Shown here one piece after another: positions 21,242-31,767 of a stretch of DNA of 64,000 bases. The stretch comes from Doryteuthis pealeii (taxonomy: Eukaryota; Mollusca; Cephalopoda; Myopsida; Loliginidae): NCBI GenBank assembly GCA_023376005.1, contig CM042160.1, positions 79,794,330-79,858,329 on the forward strand. The letters run 5' to 3'. The notes under the pieces are model-generated. The model did no database searches. It saw nothing but the letters and a program-made list of their open reading frames with translations, and was not told the DNA's origin. The translations under genes and the position numbers were made by a program. Position 1 is the first letter of the stretch, and every line of letters begins with the position of its first letter.

Positions 21242-21325
21242 AGTATTGAAAATCAGATTGACATGTTTTGCTATAGGATATCATCAGAATCTATTCCTGT
21301 AGTGAAACATGTCCAACTGATTTTA
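21242..21325. repeat. Fold-back unit with a degenerate hammerhead, family C
   Basis: The arms atcagattgacatgtttt and aaacatgtccaactgat are inverted copies around a centre at about 21,285. The flanks are GT/TA repeats plus a poly-A on the left and CA/TA repeats plus a poly-T on the right. The mirror unit is at 38,117-38,225. Confidence 0.75.
21254..21294 (-). ncRNA. Degenerate hammerhead motif, family C
   Basis: On the reverse strand it shows CTGATGA (complement of 21,281-21,287), then GTC at the cleavage position (complement of 21,260-21,262), and a six-pair stem I formed by 21,254-21,259 with 21,288-21,293. The essential G of GAAA is A (complement of 21,269) and stem II is poor, so it should be inactive. 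Confidence 0.55.
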
Positions 21326-21340
21326 CATACATTCTTATTT

Positions 21341-21382
21341 TTTTTTACACACACACACACATACACATACACAGACACAGAC

Positions 21383-21440
<58 letters not shown>
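21341..21440. repeat. (CA)n(TA)n microsatellite
   Basis: CA then TA tracts of about 100 bp bordering the family C fold-back on the right. Confidence 0.9.
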
Positions 21441-21442
<2 letters not shown>

Positions 21443-22054
21443 TGTTCTCAACATTATTGCGTCTAAACTTAGAATGTTATAATGTTATATAAAATTTATT
21501 CTGGGTGATAACAGTTGGCTCGTCTCATCCTAACAAAGAAGAAGAAGAAACTAAATTTACTTTAGAAATCAAACAATTTGTTCATTATTTTCTTTTTTTT
21601 TTACATTCTTATTATTTCTAAATAAAGCATAAAATCTCACATTTATATTTTTAATTCATTCTACAAAAAGGAACTATTTCTGACAAAAAAGCCTTCTGCA
21701 TTCTACATGACAGGTATTTTTTTTTTGTTTTTTTTTGCTTCTTTTTAATTTTTATTTTGTTTTTATTTTCTATTTCTTTCTAATTCCATTCCTCCTCCTC
21801 TTCCTCCTCCTCCTCCTCCTCCTCCTCCTCTTATTCCTCCTCCTTCTCCTCCAGCTACACTTCCCTTAAAATAGTTCTTTATTTTTCAGTTCTATTTAGG
21901 GTCATGTACACACACACACACACACACACACACATGCAGTAGGTCCACACAACCAGGTAAATATATGCATCAACTTATAAATGTAGGTATACTTCTAAAA
22001 GATATCTATATCTGTAAACATCATATATATATATATATATGCGCATATTTTTTG
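21441..22054. other. Unassigned, with (TCC)n and (CA)n tracts
   Basis: Unassigned AT-rich sequence with a TCC-rich tract at about 21,788-21,852 and a CA tract at 21,908-21,935. Confidence 0.6.
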
Positions 22055-22318
22055 AGGCACGTGGTGTAATGGTTAGAGTCATAGGAATGGACTCGTCTAC
22101 TCGAGTTCAATTCCTGGATGAAGCTGTATGCATTTCACATCGAGCTAATACCCTTGGCAAAGGTATGAATCCAATATGGGTAAATAGCAGGGCAGACTGG
22201 GATCTTTAACTATGGCTAAGTAACCAGTTTAGGAGAAGGAAAAATCTGAATTCAAACCTGTTAAACTCTTAAGAAATTGACTTGTGTCGCATCCTGCTCA
22301 AATGGAGGGGTTGGGAAA
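22055..22318 (+). repeat. SINE-B copy, forward
   Basis: The head has cgtggtgtaatggttagagtc as A box and ctcgagttcaattcctgg as B box. The body is standard and the 3' end is cgcatcctgctcaaatggag. A microsatellite begins immediately after the 3' end. The mirror copy is at 37,130-37,395. Confidence 0.8.
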
Positions 22319-22520
22319 TATATATATATGCACACACACATATTATATAAATATGTATATACATATATAGACACACAAATACATGTACAATTGTACACAC
22401 ACACACACACACACACATATATCTATCTATCTATATATACATACATACATACATATATACATGCACATATACACATGAATATATATGTACTTGCACATAC
22501 ACACAAATACACATATGTAT

Positions 22521-22551
<31 letters not shown>

Positions 22552-22578
22552 CACTTATACATATATATATGTGTGTTC

Positions 22579-22620
<42 letters not shown>

Positions 22621-22640
22621 GAACACACACACACATATAT
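22319..22640. repeat. Compound CA/TA microsatellite region
   Basis: About 320 bp of alternating TA, CA, TCTA and TACA repeats. The sequence tgtgttcattta and its complement flank the TA core at 22,571-22,625, giving a small inverted repeat. Confidence 0.85.
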
Positions 22641-22715
22641 ATACACCTATATATAGTCTCATTTTTAACCAAAGGATGTTGCAAGATGATAATGGTCTGA
22701 AGATTAAGGAAAAGC

Positions 22716-22718
<3 letters not shown>

Positions 22719-22757
<39 letters not shown>

Positions 22758-22904
22758 AAAATAAAATGGAAATTAATCCGACAGTATGAATAAGATATAA
22801 TGAAAAAACAAACGATGTTTACAACTGAAATAGGCTCATCACACTTTCTCTTCTGATGAGCCTATTTCAGTTGTAAACATCGTTTGTTTTTTCATTATAT
22901 CTTA

Positions 22905-22951
<47 letters not shown>
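22719..22951. repeat. Microsatellite-bounded fold-back, unclassified
   Basis: TA repeats at 22,719-22,754 and 22,907-22,951 enclose inverted arms of about 55 bp (for example aaacgatgtttacaactg and its complement) around a loop at 22,840-22,852. Both arms carry CTGATGAG in the outward sense but no GAAA box, so a ribozyme is not supported. Confidence 0.8.
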
Positions 22952-22956
<5 letters not shown>

Positions 22957-23143
22957 TTTTTTTTTTTTTAACATGCGTTAAACTGTATTGACAATTCTTG
23001 TCGGACAAGTTTTTGTTCGATCCTTTCTAATTTTCTGGCCATCTTTTTGGTGTCAGGGTGGAACTGGTTAACAGTCACCAAAGGTTTCATTACGAATGCT
23101 TTCAGCAAAAAACGAGACATGAAACCATACCATCGTTTCCTTC

Positions 23144-23177
23144 CTGATTATGGCAAACTGTATTGCTGAAAGCACTC
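23144..23177 (+). ncRNA. Broken hammerhead motif at the PLE start
   Basis: The first core box is CTGATTA (23,144-23,150), so the essential second G is T. Stem II gcaa with ttgc and GAAA (23,168-23,171) are present, followed by the minimal stem III gcact and C at the cleavage position. The layout matches family A at 15.8 and 46.7 kb. It should be inactive. Confidence 0.5.
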
Positions 23178-23296
23178 ATAATGAAACCTTTGGTGGACTG
23201 TTACACCAGTTCCACCCTGACACCAAAAAGATTGCCAAAAAATTAGACGTGATCGAACAAAAACTGGTCCGACAAGAATTGTCTGTACAGTTTAAC

Positions 23297-23300
<4 letters not shown>
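23150..23300 (+). pseudogene. PLE N-terminal protein fragment
   Basis: An open frame from ATG at 23,150 reads MANCIAESTHNETF, GGLLHQFHP, DTKKIAKKLD and LVRQELSVQF before entering TA repeat. It aligns with family A fragments (M-A-L-R-S-A-E-S-T, F-G-G-L-I-H-E-F-H-P). No catalytic domains follow, so it is a 5' remnant. Confidence 0.55.
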
Positions 23301-23349
<49 letters not shown>

Positions 23350-23397
23350 TCCCTTAATTTTTTCCTGTAAGACTGTTATGATATAACATATTTACCA

Positions 23398-23560
23398 TCC
23401 CCTCCACATGAGTAGGTCAATTTCTTAAGTCAATTTCTTAAGCTGAATTTTACATGTTTGAATTCATAGTTGTCCTTCTCCTAGACTGGTTGCCCAGTCT
23501 GTCCTACTTGTTACCCATAGCTGGAGGGAGAATAGTTAGATGCATACCTTTCCCAAGATG
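23398..23560 (-). repeat. SINE-B fragment, reverse, 5'-truncated
   Basis: Reverse-strand 3' half of SINE-B. A 17-bp segment (gtcaatttcttaagtca-type) is duplicated in tandem near 23,418-23,450. The mirror copy is at 35,893-36,055. Confidence 0.7.
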
Positions 23561-23653
23561 TGACTGGAATGTCTTCATTCAGAACATTCAATAAATATTT
23601 GTGAAAAGCAGAAAACTTTATCTTACTTCTGTGTGTCTGCTGGCAGCCATTTG

Positions 23654-23857
23654 TTAAATAGCCACAATGGTCGCAAGAGACAGGAGAGTTATGGCTCCAT
23701 ATCCAAAATTGTCTATAATATCATGGTCAACCTCTGTGCCAAAATTCAGGCTATTATCAAGAAATACACAAAATGTTAGCTTACCCACCATTCTACGTTG
23801 GATGTATTCTAGTTGTTCTTCTTTAATGTTTTCTTTAGTTTTATCTGAGATTTCCAA
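23654..23857 (-). CDS. Unrecognised small reading frame of 67 codons
   Basis: A reverse-strand frame with hydrophilic start (MEISDKTKENIKEEQLEY), then RRMVGKLTFCVFLDNS and a hydrophobic C-terminus (YGAITLLSLATIVAI). Composition is protein-like rather than low-complexity, and the frame is also open in the mirror copy at 35,592-35,828, with an altered C-terminus there. No family is recognised. It could be a decayed element frame or chance. Confidence 0.25.
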   Translation of the reverse strand: MEISDKTKENIKEEQLEYIQRRMVGKLTFCVFLDNSLNFGTEVDHDIIDNFGYGAITLLSLATIVAI

Positions 23858-23879
23858 AGATTCTGCACAATGATGTTTG

Positions 23880-25330
23880 TTTCACTTGTTTTATGACATA
23901 GGGAAGCTTTTTTTTATGTTATCTCATTTTTCTCTAACTGCTTTTGTCTCCCAGGAAAATGTATATTTCTGATGTCTTCTAAATAGGAGTGGTTGAGTTC
24001 TTTAACTTTCATTGGTAGCAAATTTTGGAAATAGGCAACTTTCAAATGAAACTATGGAGAAAATAAACAGAAGCCATTACATCTCCTGAGAACAGTCATG
24101 AAATGCATAGTTTATTGATACAGGAAGCTGTGGAGAGCCATGATCATTCTATTCTTGAAGAGTTGTAGCACTTTCCACTCCATACAGAATGTTCAGCTTT
24201 GGACATTTATAGAGTCACATTGTTGGCTTTTAGTCAGACATGAAAAATCTTGAAGGATTTATAGTTGGAACTCTATGATGAGCTTTTGTCGTCATCAGAA
24301 CAACATTTATGTAATCTTTGCCTTAACCAAAGATCAATATACAACCATTGGCTAAATCAATAAATTTATTCATATTTACTTTGAGTAGAGAAGGCAATCT
24401 TTATGGCTCACTGTCAGAGCCTTGTAGACAGACATAAGTAAAGAAATTGATTAGCAATTTTCAATTTCTTCTCTGGATTCTCATTTTACATTTCATGTGA
24501 CCTGATTTTCATTTTACCAAAATCTTTCTCTACAAGAAGATTTTATGTCGTTTCATCATTGCAACTTTTTTCTTTATATTCAATGCAAAATGTCATTTAC
24601 TCTTATGTTCATCACAGTTCCATCTAAAACTATAATTTACTAGCAGGACCTGTGGATATACCACATTATGATAATTTGATTATTATGACATTTGATATGT
24701 TTATTTAAGAGCTATTGCTAAATTGTTCAATATGTAAAAAGTATAATAATCTTGATTTGGTGAACAGACACTCATTTTGTTCCCTTCAAAAAATCAAACC
24801 AGACTGACAACTTATCACTCTCTCTTTCTCTCTGTTCCTTCCAATCAGAAACTGACAGGTAGCCTTTCATATGTCATTCCAAAAATCCTAGTAAATTTCC
24901 ACTCTTAGAAACAATTTTTGTTTTTTCCATCTCATTATATTACTCTTGTAATGTCATGTGTCTGTCCGATTGACAATGGTTAAAGCATATCTAGTTACCT
25001 GGCTATAAGGAGTTCAATACTTAACTCAGGTAGCACAAAAAAATCACATCTAGTTCAGAGGAAGTAAAAGACAAACAACATAAAAAAAAGAATTAATTTA
25101 TAAAAGATATTCTCTACAATCAACCTGGGTGGATTGAATAAAAAGTTCAGTTCACAATTTCCAAAAGATTATGAATTATGAAGAAGGCTGCAGAGTTTAA
25201 TGGCTGAAATGTTTTAATTATAACAACCAAGTTTACAACAACCTTGTATAATAATAATAATTCCTCATTTTTGTTAAACTTTTCCCATTTTCCATTTTTG
25301 TTAAAGTTTAAGTATATATTTTTTTAGTAT
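23880..25330. other. Unassigned sequence
   Basis: About 1.4 kb of AT-rich sequence with no recognised element, coding frame or RNA. It is mirrored at about 34,160-35,590. Confidence 0.5.
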
Positions 25331-25332
25331 AT

Positions 25333-25640
25333 TTGTATTATTCGGACTATTTCTTATCTAGTATTATTTGGATTATTCAGACTACTGTCCACATCCTCAT
25401 TGTCATCTGTACAAAGTTTCAGCCAGTGTACCCTTCAGTCTTCTTCAGGTATTTCTTGTCGAACTTGGTAACCTTCTCACATTTGGGAACCATCTCAGAC
25501 TTGGGAACCTTCTTTTCAAACTCAGGGAACCTTCTTGTTATAATGGGAGCCATCAAGAACTTTGAACGTAACCCTTTATTCAGTCCATGGGGATATCCTG
25601 TTCTCATTCCACTAACCATAGCTGAAGTACAGGTGTTAAA
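25333..25640 (-). repeat. Coding-like repeat with KKYLKK words, copy 2
   Basis: The reverse strand encodes FPEFEKKVPKSEM, VPKCEKVTKFDKK and YLKKTEGYTG, related to the copy at 19,365-19,555. A short K-V-P-x-S/E-type heptad-like repeat is visible. The protein is unrecognised. The mirror copy is at about 33,850-34,140. Confidence 0.5.
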
Positions 25641-26339
25641 CTATGTTAATTATTATTCTGTTATTGCTACCCCTGACCAGGATTGAACTTGCAGTCAAGA
25701 GATAACTGTCACTTAGAACTGTCTTAACCTAACTCTTTTATCCACTAGGCTATGTGTCCAATTAAAATATATTTTTTATTGTGTACTTATTTAAAAAACA
25801 AAAACTACATCTACTCATAATTATTGTGGTGATATTTATTTTGTCTTCAAAAGATTCAAATGTTTTTTCTATAAGAAAGAAATTACTTGAATATTTAACA
25901 ACCAGTACTAAAAGCATTTTTTTTGCAACTATAAGACAGTTTAATAACCTGAAGAGTTTTATATGAATGTGTCAACTACTTTGAATAAAATTGAATAGAT
26001 TTCATCAGATTTCCCATCAGGCAATTAAACAGTATAATGGAGTCTTGTCAAAAACTTATGTTTTTCAAACAAAACGTCTTTATTGTATTTAAGTGTTTTG
26101 TTGTTTTGACCATTTGGTCAATAATTGTTCTTTTATTTACAATAACAAAAGCAGAAAATTGTGTCATGAAAGAATCTTTTGAAAGAATCTTTTATAAAAT
26201 ACAAAAGAATCAAATGAAGTAAATAATTGATGTAAACATTTTGGCCTAAGATAGAAAGAATTTTGCTATTATCTATCAATTAGGGTAAATATATTTAAAA
26301 TCTTCAAGCAACAATAAAAAAAAACATTAAAAAAAAAAA
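25641..26339. other. Unassigned sequence
   Basis: AT-rich; no recognised element. Confidence 0.5.
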
Positions 26340-26890
26340 AAAGCTCTTAGCAACTATTTTCAATAACTCTGATTAAATGAGATTTCAATTGTGAAAGATA
26401 TTGGTTTGGGAATTCTAAGAAAGCAACAATTTTTAGCTCTGAGTAAAATATTAGGACAAACTGGGTTGTCTGCCCTTTGTAGAAAATCAACTCTTGCCAA
26501 TGATAATTGAATTCCATTAGCCAAGAACTGTTCAAATAATGAACTGGACTTATAAACTGAGGAGTTTTGCTCAACATTGAGACCTTGTGCCAGTCTAAGT
26601 TAAACATAGTGTGAGTAAAATATTAGGACAAACTGGGTTGTCTAGCCTTTGTAGGAAAACACTCTTAGCAATGATAATTGAATTCCATGAGTTTATCTTA
26701 ATATTTTACTCAGAGTATGTTTAGCTTAGAGTGGCACAAGGTCTCAATGCTGAGCAAAACTCCCCAGTTGATGAGTCCAGTTCATTATCTGAACAGTTCT
26801 TTGGCTTTTGAATTCAATTATCATGGACTCATAAACTGGGGAGTTTTGCCCAGAATTGAGACCTTATGCCAGTCTAAGCTAAACATACTA
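26340..26890. repeat. Inverted repeat cluster of one element
   Basis: One element unit (words tgtttagctta, ggcacaaggtctcaatg, gagcaaaactcc, attcaattatcattggc, caacccagtttgtcc in either sense) occurs about four times in mixed orientation: reverse 26,430-26,610, reverse partial 26,611-26,690, forward 26,717-26,830, forward partial 26,820-26,890. The unit is unclassified. It is mirrored at about 32,590-33,120. Confidence 0.75.
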
Positions 26891-26894
26891 AATA

Positions 26895-27048
26895 CCTCTC
26901 GCTCTCTCTCTCTCTCTCCCTCTCTCTCCCTCTCTTTCTCTCTCCCCTCTCTTCCTCCCCCTCTCTCTCCTTCTCTCTCCTTCCCTCTCCCTCTCTCTGT
27001 CTCTCTCTATCTCCCTCTCTGTCTCTGTCCCTCCCCTCCCCCTCTCTC
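26895..27048 (+). repeat. CT-rich microsatellite
   Basis: Pyrimidine tract of CT, CCT and CTGT units, about 150 bp. Mirrored as a purine tract at about 32,440-32,583. Confidence 0.9.
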
Positions 27049-27722
27049 ATTAGATAAATAAGAGTTTGTTTATTGATCTATGTTGATTTAAGTATGTAAT
27101 ACTTAAGACTGTATAATTTCATCTCTTTTATGAAATCCTATCTTTGAATATTCAGAGTTTCCTTGAGATGTAACGGATTGCTATGAATGGCTTATATATC
27201 ATTTTGATATTGTAGTATCCCTTTCCTGTCTACTGGGTCTATCCATATGAAGAACATGTTTCTTCATCGGCTGATTTAGGTGTGGGGTTGAAGTCTGTTC
27301 TTGGCTGACAACTTGGTTCTGTTTGATGCGGGGATGTGGTGTGGGTCGGAGGTTCAGTGGTCCCTTGATCTTGCGACATTCTGTACCAACGCTGGTAGTC
27401 AACTGCTTAATTGACTGTAAGTCAGCTGTTTATATTGATCAGTAGGCTTGAGAAACGCTTTGAAAGGTTTTGGAGGGAAAATTTAAGATTGGTTGAAAAA
27501 TATTAAATGGGGGATATTTTTAATTGTTAATAAATTTTGTTTTTTACCTGGTAGCTTGCATGGAGCCTATGTGCAGAACACTTGTTTTGTTCATTTTGTT
27601 TAGTTTAGTTAATAAAATTTGTGAATCAAGAGTGATATCTATTTCTGTTATAACAATGGCTGGATTTCTTATCATCTTCTTTTTCTTGTAGATAATCTTC
27701 ATGGCTTCTAACTAGTCTTTTA
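27049..27722. other. Unassigned sequence with a proline/glutamine-rich frame
   Basis: The reverse-strand frame 27,199-27,402 (67 codons) contains KIKGPLNLRPTPHPRIK and HLNQPMKKHVLHMDRPS. It looks peptide-like but matches nothing I know. It is mirrored at about 32,085-32,290 with indels. The rest is unassigned. Confidence 0.35.
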
Positions 27723-29602
27723 TTGATACTGCTATAAGTTGCTTCTTTAAGATGCTGGTCTGTTGTTGACTGGTCTAGTACTGCTATAAGTCTGCTTCTT
27801 TAAGATGCTGGTCTGTTGTTGAATGGTCTAGTATGCTATAAGTCTGCTTCTTTAAGATGCTGGTCTGTTGTTGACTGGTCTAGTACTGTATAAGTCTGCT
27901 TCTTTAAGATGTTGTTGACTGGTCTAGTACTGCTATAAGTCTGCTTCTTTAAGATGCTGCTGGTCTATTGTAGATGCTGGTCTGTTGTTACTCTAGTACT
28001 GCTATAAGTCTGCTTCTTTAAGATGCTGGTCTGTTGTTGACTGGTCTAGTACTGCTATAAGTCTGCTTCTTTAAGATGCTGGTCTGTTGTTGACTGTCTG
28101 TACTGCTATAAGTCTGCTTCTTTAAGATGCTGGTCTGTTGTTGACTGGTCTACTACTGCTAAAGTCTGCTTCTTTAAGATGCTGGTCTTTTGTTGACTGG
28201 TCTAGTACTGCTATAAGTCTGCTTCTTTAAGATGCTGGTCTGGTTGACTGGTCTAGTACTGCTATAAGTCTGCTTCTTTAAGATGCTGGTCTGTTGTTGA
28301 CTGGTCTACTACTGCTATAAGTCTGCTTCTTAAAATGCTGGTCTGTTGTGACTGGTCTAGTACTGCTATAAGTCTGCTTCTTTAAGATGCGGTCTGTTGT
28401 TGACTGGTCTAGTACTGCTATAAGTCTGCTTTCTTAAGATGCTGGTCTGTGTTGACTGTCTAGTACTGCTATAAGTCTGCTTCTTTTAAGATGCTGGTCT
28501 ATTGTTTGACTGTCTAGTACTGCTATGTCTGCTTCTTTAAGATGCTGGTCTGTTGTTGACTGGTCTAGTACTGCTATAAGTCTGCTTCTTTAAGATGCTG
28601 GTTGTTGTTGACAGGTCTACTACTGCTATAGTCTGCTTCTTTAAGAGCTGTTCTGTTGTTGATGGTCTAGTACTTGCTATAAGTCTGCTTCTTAAGATGC
28701 ATGTTCTATTGTTGACTGGTCTAGTACTGCTATAAGTCTGCTTCTTTAAGATGCTGGTCTGTTGTTGACTGTCTAGTACTGCTATAAGTCTGCTTCTTTA
28801 AGATGCTGGTCTGTTGTTGACTGGTCTAGTACTGCTATAAAGTCTGCTTTTTAAGATGCTGGTTCTATTGTTCTGTCAATACTGCTATAAGTCTGCTTCT
28901 TTAAGATGCTGGTCTGTTGTTGATGGTCTAGTACTGCTATAAAGTCTGCTTCTTTAAGATGCTGGTTGTGTTGACTGCGTCTACTACTGCCATAAGTCTG
29001 CTTCTTTAAGATGCTGGTCTGTGTTGACTGGTCTAGTACTGTAAGTCTGTTCTTTAAGTATGCTGGTCCGTCTTACTTTACTGCTATAAGTCTGCTTCTT
29101 TAAGATGTGGTCTGTTTGTTGACTGGTCTAGTACTGCTATAAGTCTGCTTCTTTAAGATGCTGGGTCTGTTGTTGACTGGTCTAGTTACTGCTATAAGTC
29201 TGCTCTTTAGATGCTGGTCTTTTGTTGCTGGTCTAGTTACTGCTATAAGTCTGCTTCTTAGATGCTGGTCTGTTGTTGACTGGTCTATACCTGCTATAAG
29301 TCTGCTTCTTTAGATGCTGGTCTGTTGTTGACTGGTCTAGTACTGCTATAAGTCTGCTTCTTTAAGATGCTGGTCTGTGTTGACTGGTCTAGTACTGCTA
29401 TAAGTCTGCTTCTTTAAGATGCTGGTCTGTGTGACTGGTCTAGATACTGCTATAAGTCTGCTTCTTTAAGATGCTGGTCTGTTGTTGACAGGTCTACTAC
29501 TGCCTATAGTCTGCTTCTTTTAAGATGCTGCGTCTGTTGTTGACTGTCTAGTACTGCTATAAGTCGCCTTCTTTAAGATGCTGGTCTTTGTTGACTGGTC
29601 TA
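27723..29602 (+). repeat. 53-bp satellite, left arm, about 35 units
   Basis: The unit is about 53 bp: actgctataagtctgcttct, ttaagatgctggtctgttgt, tgactggtctagt. Units vary by small indels. This is the innermost part of the palindrome's left arm. Confidence 0.93.
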
Positions 29603-29619
29603 GTACTGCTAGACCAGTC
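29593..29619. repeat. Palindrome centre: 10-bp stem, 7-base loop
   Basis: gactggtcta (29,593-29,602) and tagaccagtc (29,610-29,619) are exact complements separated by gtactgc. Unit orientation flips here, from forward to reverse satellite. Confidence 0.95.
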
Positions 29620-31767
29620 ACAACAGAACCAGCATCATTAAAAAGCAGACTTATAGCAGTACTAGACCAGTCAACAATAGACCAGCATCTTAAAAGAAGC
29701 AGACTTATAGCAGTTACTAGACCATCAAAACAGTGATCCCAGCTACTAAGCAGAGCAGACTTATAGCATGTAGTGACTGAGTCAACAACGCACCAGCATC
29801 TTAAAGAAGCTAGACTTCATAGCGCAGTACTAGACCAGTCAAACAACAGACCCAGCATCTTAAAGAAGTAGACTATAGCAGTACTAGACCAGTCAACAAC
29901 AGACCAGCATCTTAAGAAGCAGACTTATAGCCAGTACTAGAACCAGTCAACAACAGACCGCATCTTAAAGAAGCAGATCTATAAGCAGTACATAGACCAG
30001 TCAACAACAGACCAGCATCTTAAAGAAGCAGACTTATAGCAGTACTAGAACCAGTCAACAAAAAAGACCAGCATCTTAAAGGAGCAGACTTATAGCGTTA
30101 CTAGACCAGTCAACAACAGACCAGCCATCTTAAAGAAGCAGTACTTATAGCAGTACTGACCGTCAACAACCAGACCAGCATCTTTTAAAGAAGCAGACTC
30201 TAAGTCTAGTAGTAGACCAGTCAACAACGACCAGCATCTGATAAAGAAGCAACAGATTTTATACAGTACTAGACCGAAGTCAACAACAGACCAGCATCCT
30301 TAAAGAAGGCCAGACTTATAGCTAGTAGTAGCAGTCCACAGAGCCCCGCATTCTAAAGAAGCAGACTATAGCACTTGCATAGTATGACCAGTACACGCAC
30401 CCAGGCATCTCTTAAAGACAGCAGACTCTAATAAGCGATATAGACCAGCAAACAATTAGACCAGCATCTTAAAGAAGCAGACTTATAGCAGTTACTAGTA
30501 CCAGTCAACAACAGACCAGCATCTTAAAGAAGCAGACTGATGACCCACGTGGTCTTATACATCCTGCATCGCACCTTGGCCCCTTCTAGTACTAGACAGT
30601 CAACAACAGACCCAGCATCTTAAAGAAGAGACTTAAACTATAGTACTAGACCAGTCAACACTAGACCAGCATCTAAATGAAGCGACTTTGCAGTACTAGA
30701 CCAGTCAACAATAGACAGCATCTTAAAGAAGCAGACTTTATAGCGAGTAGTAGAACCTGTCAACAACAGACCAGCATCTTAAAGAAGCAGACTTATAGCA
30801 GTACTAGACCATTCAACAACAGAACAGCATCTTAAAGAAGCAGACATAGCAGTACTAGACCAGTTTCAACAATAGCCAGCATCTTAAAGAAGCAGACTGT
30901 TATAGCAGTTACTAGACCAGTCAACAACAGACCAGCATCTTAAAGAAGCAGGACTTATAGCAGTTACTAGACCAGTCCAACAACAGACCAGCATCTTAAA
31001 GAAGCAGATTTATAGCAGTACTTTAGACCATAAAAACAACAAGACACATCTTAAAAAGAACTCGTAATAGCAGTAGTAGACCAGTCAAACACGACCAGCA
31101 TCTTAAAGAAGCCAGACTTATAGCGATACTAGACAGTCAACAAACAGACCAGATCTTAAAGAAGCAGACTTATAGCGTTACTAGACCACTCAACAAAAAG
31201 ACCAGCATTTTAAAGAAGCGACTTATAGCAGTAGGTTAGACCAGTCAAACCAACAGGGGGGGAAAACCATCATCTTAAAAAGAAAAAGCGGGCCCAAGGA
31301 ACTTTATAGCAGTACTAGACCAGTCAACCAACAGACAGATTCTTAAAGAAGCAGACTATATAGCGTACTAGACCAGTCAAAACCAAAACCCACCAGGGGG
31401 GGGAACCCAAGGGGGGGCATCTTAAAGAAGCAGAACTATAGCAGTACTAGACCAGTCAACAAACAGACCAGCATCTTAAAGAAGCAGACTTATAGCAAGT
31501 TACAGACAGCAACAATAGACCAGCATCTTAAAGAAGCAGACTTTATAGCAGTACATAGACAGTCAATCAATAGACAGCATCTTAAAGAAGCAGACTTATA
31601 GCAGTACTAGACCAGTCACAACAGCCAGCATCTTAAGAAGCAGACTTATAGCCAGTACTAGGACCAGTCACAACAGACCAGCATCTTAAAGAAGCAGACT
31701 TATAGCAGTACTAGACCAGCAACAAACAGACCAGCATCTTAAGAAGCAGACTTATAGCAGTATCAAT
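29620..31767 (-). repeat. 53-bp satellite, right arm, noisy
   Basis: The same 53-bp unit in reverse orientation, longer than the left array. It contains stray insertions unlike any unit, such as gtggtcttatacatcctgc near 30,548, and G-runs near 31,255 and 31,395-31,420. This pattern resembles uncorrected long-read error more than natural unit drift. Confidence 0.9.

Larger units (their letters stand above)
22975..23300. repeat. PLE-derived fold-back, second family, with broken hammerhead
   Basis: The left arm (about 22,975-23,110) and right arm (about 23,160-23,298) are inverted copies encoding the same peptide on opposite strands: AEST, F-G-G-L-L-H-Q-F-H-P, DTKKIAKKL or the KKMARKLE variant, and LVRQELS. 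TA tracts bound both sides. The inverted homology continues through GAAAGC into stem II of the ribozyme remnant at 23,144-23,177. The mirror unit is at 36,140-36,505. Confidence 0.75.

Noticed and set aside
22853..22875. CTGATGAG in the fold-back at 22.8 kb as another hammerhead
   Set aside because: No GAAA box and no credible stem II follow; guaaac replaces the second core. It may be a remnant but is not supportable.
27723..31767. CRISPR-like array
   Set aside because: Whole units repeat without unique spacers, and the context is eukaryotic; this is satellite DNA.
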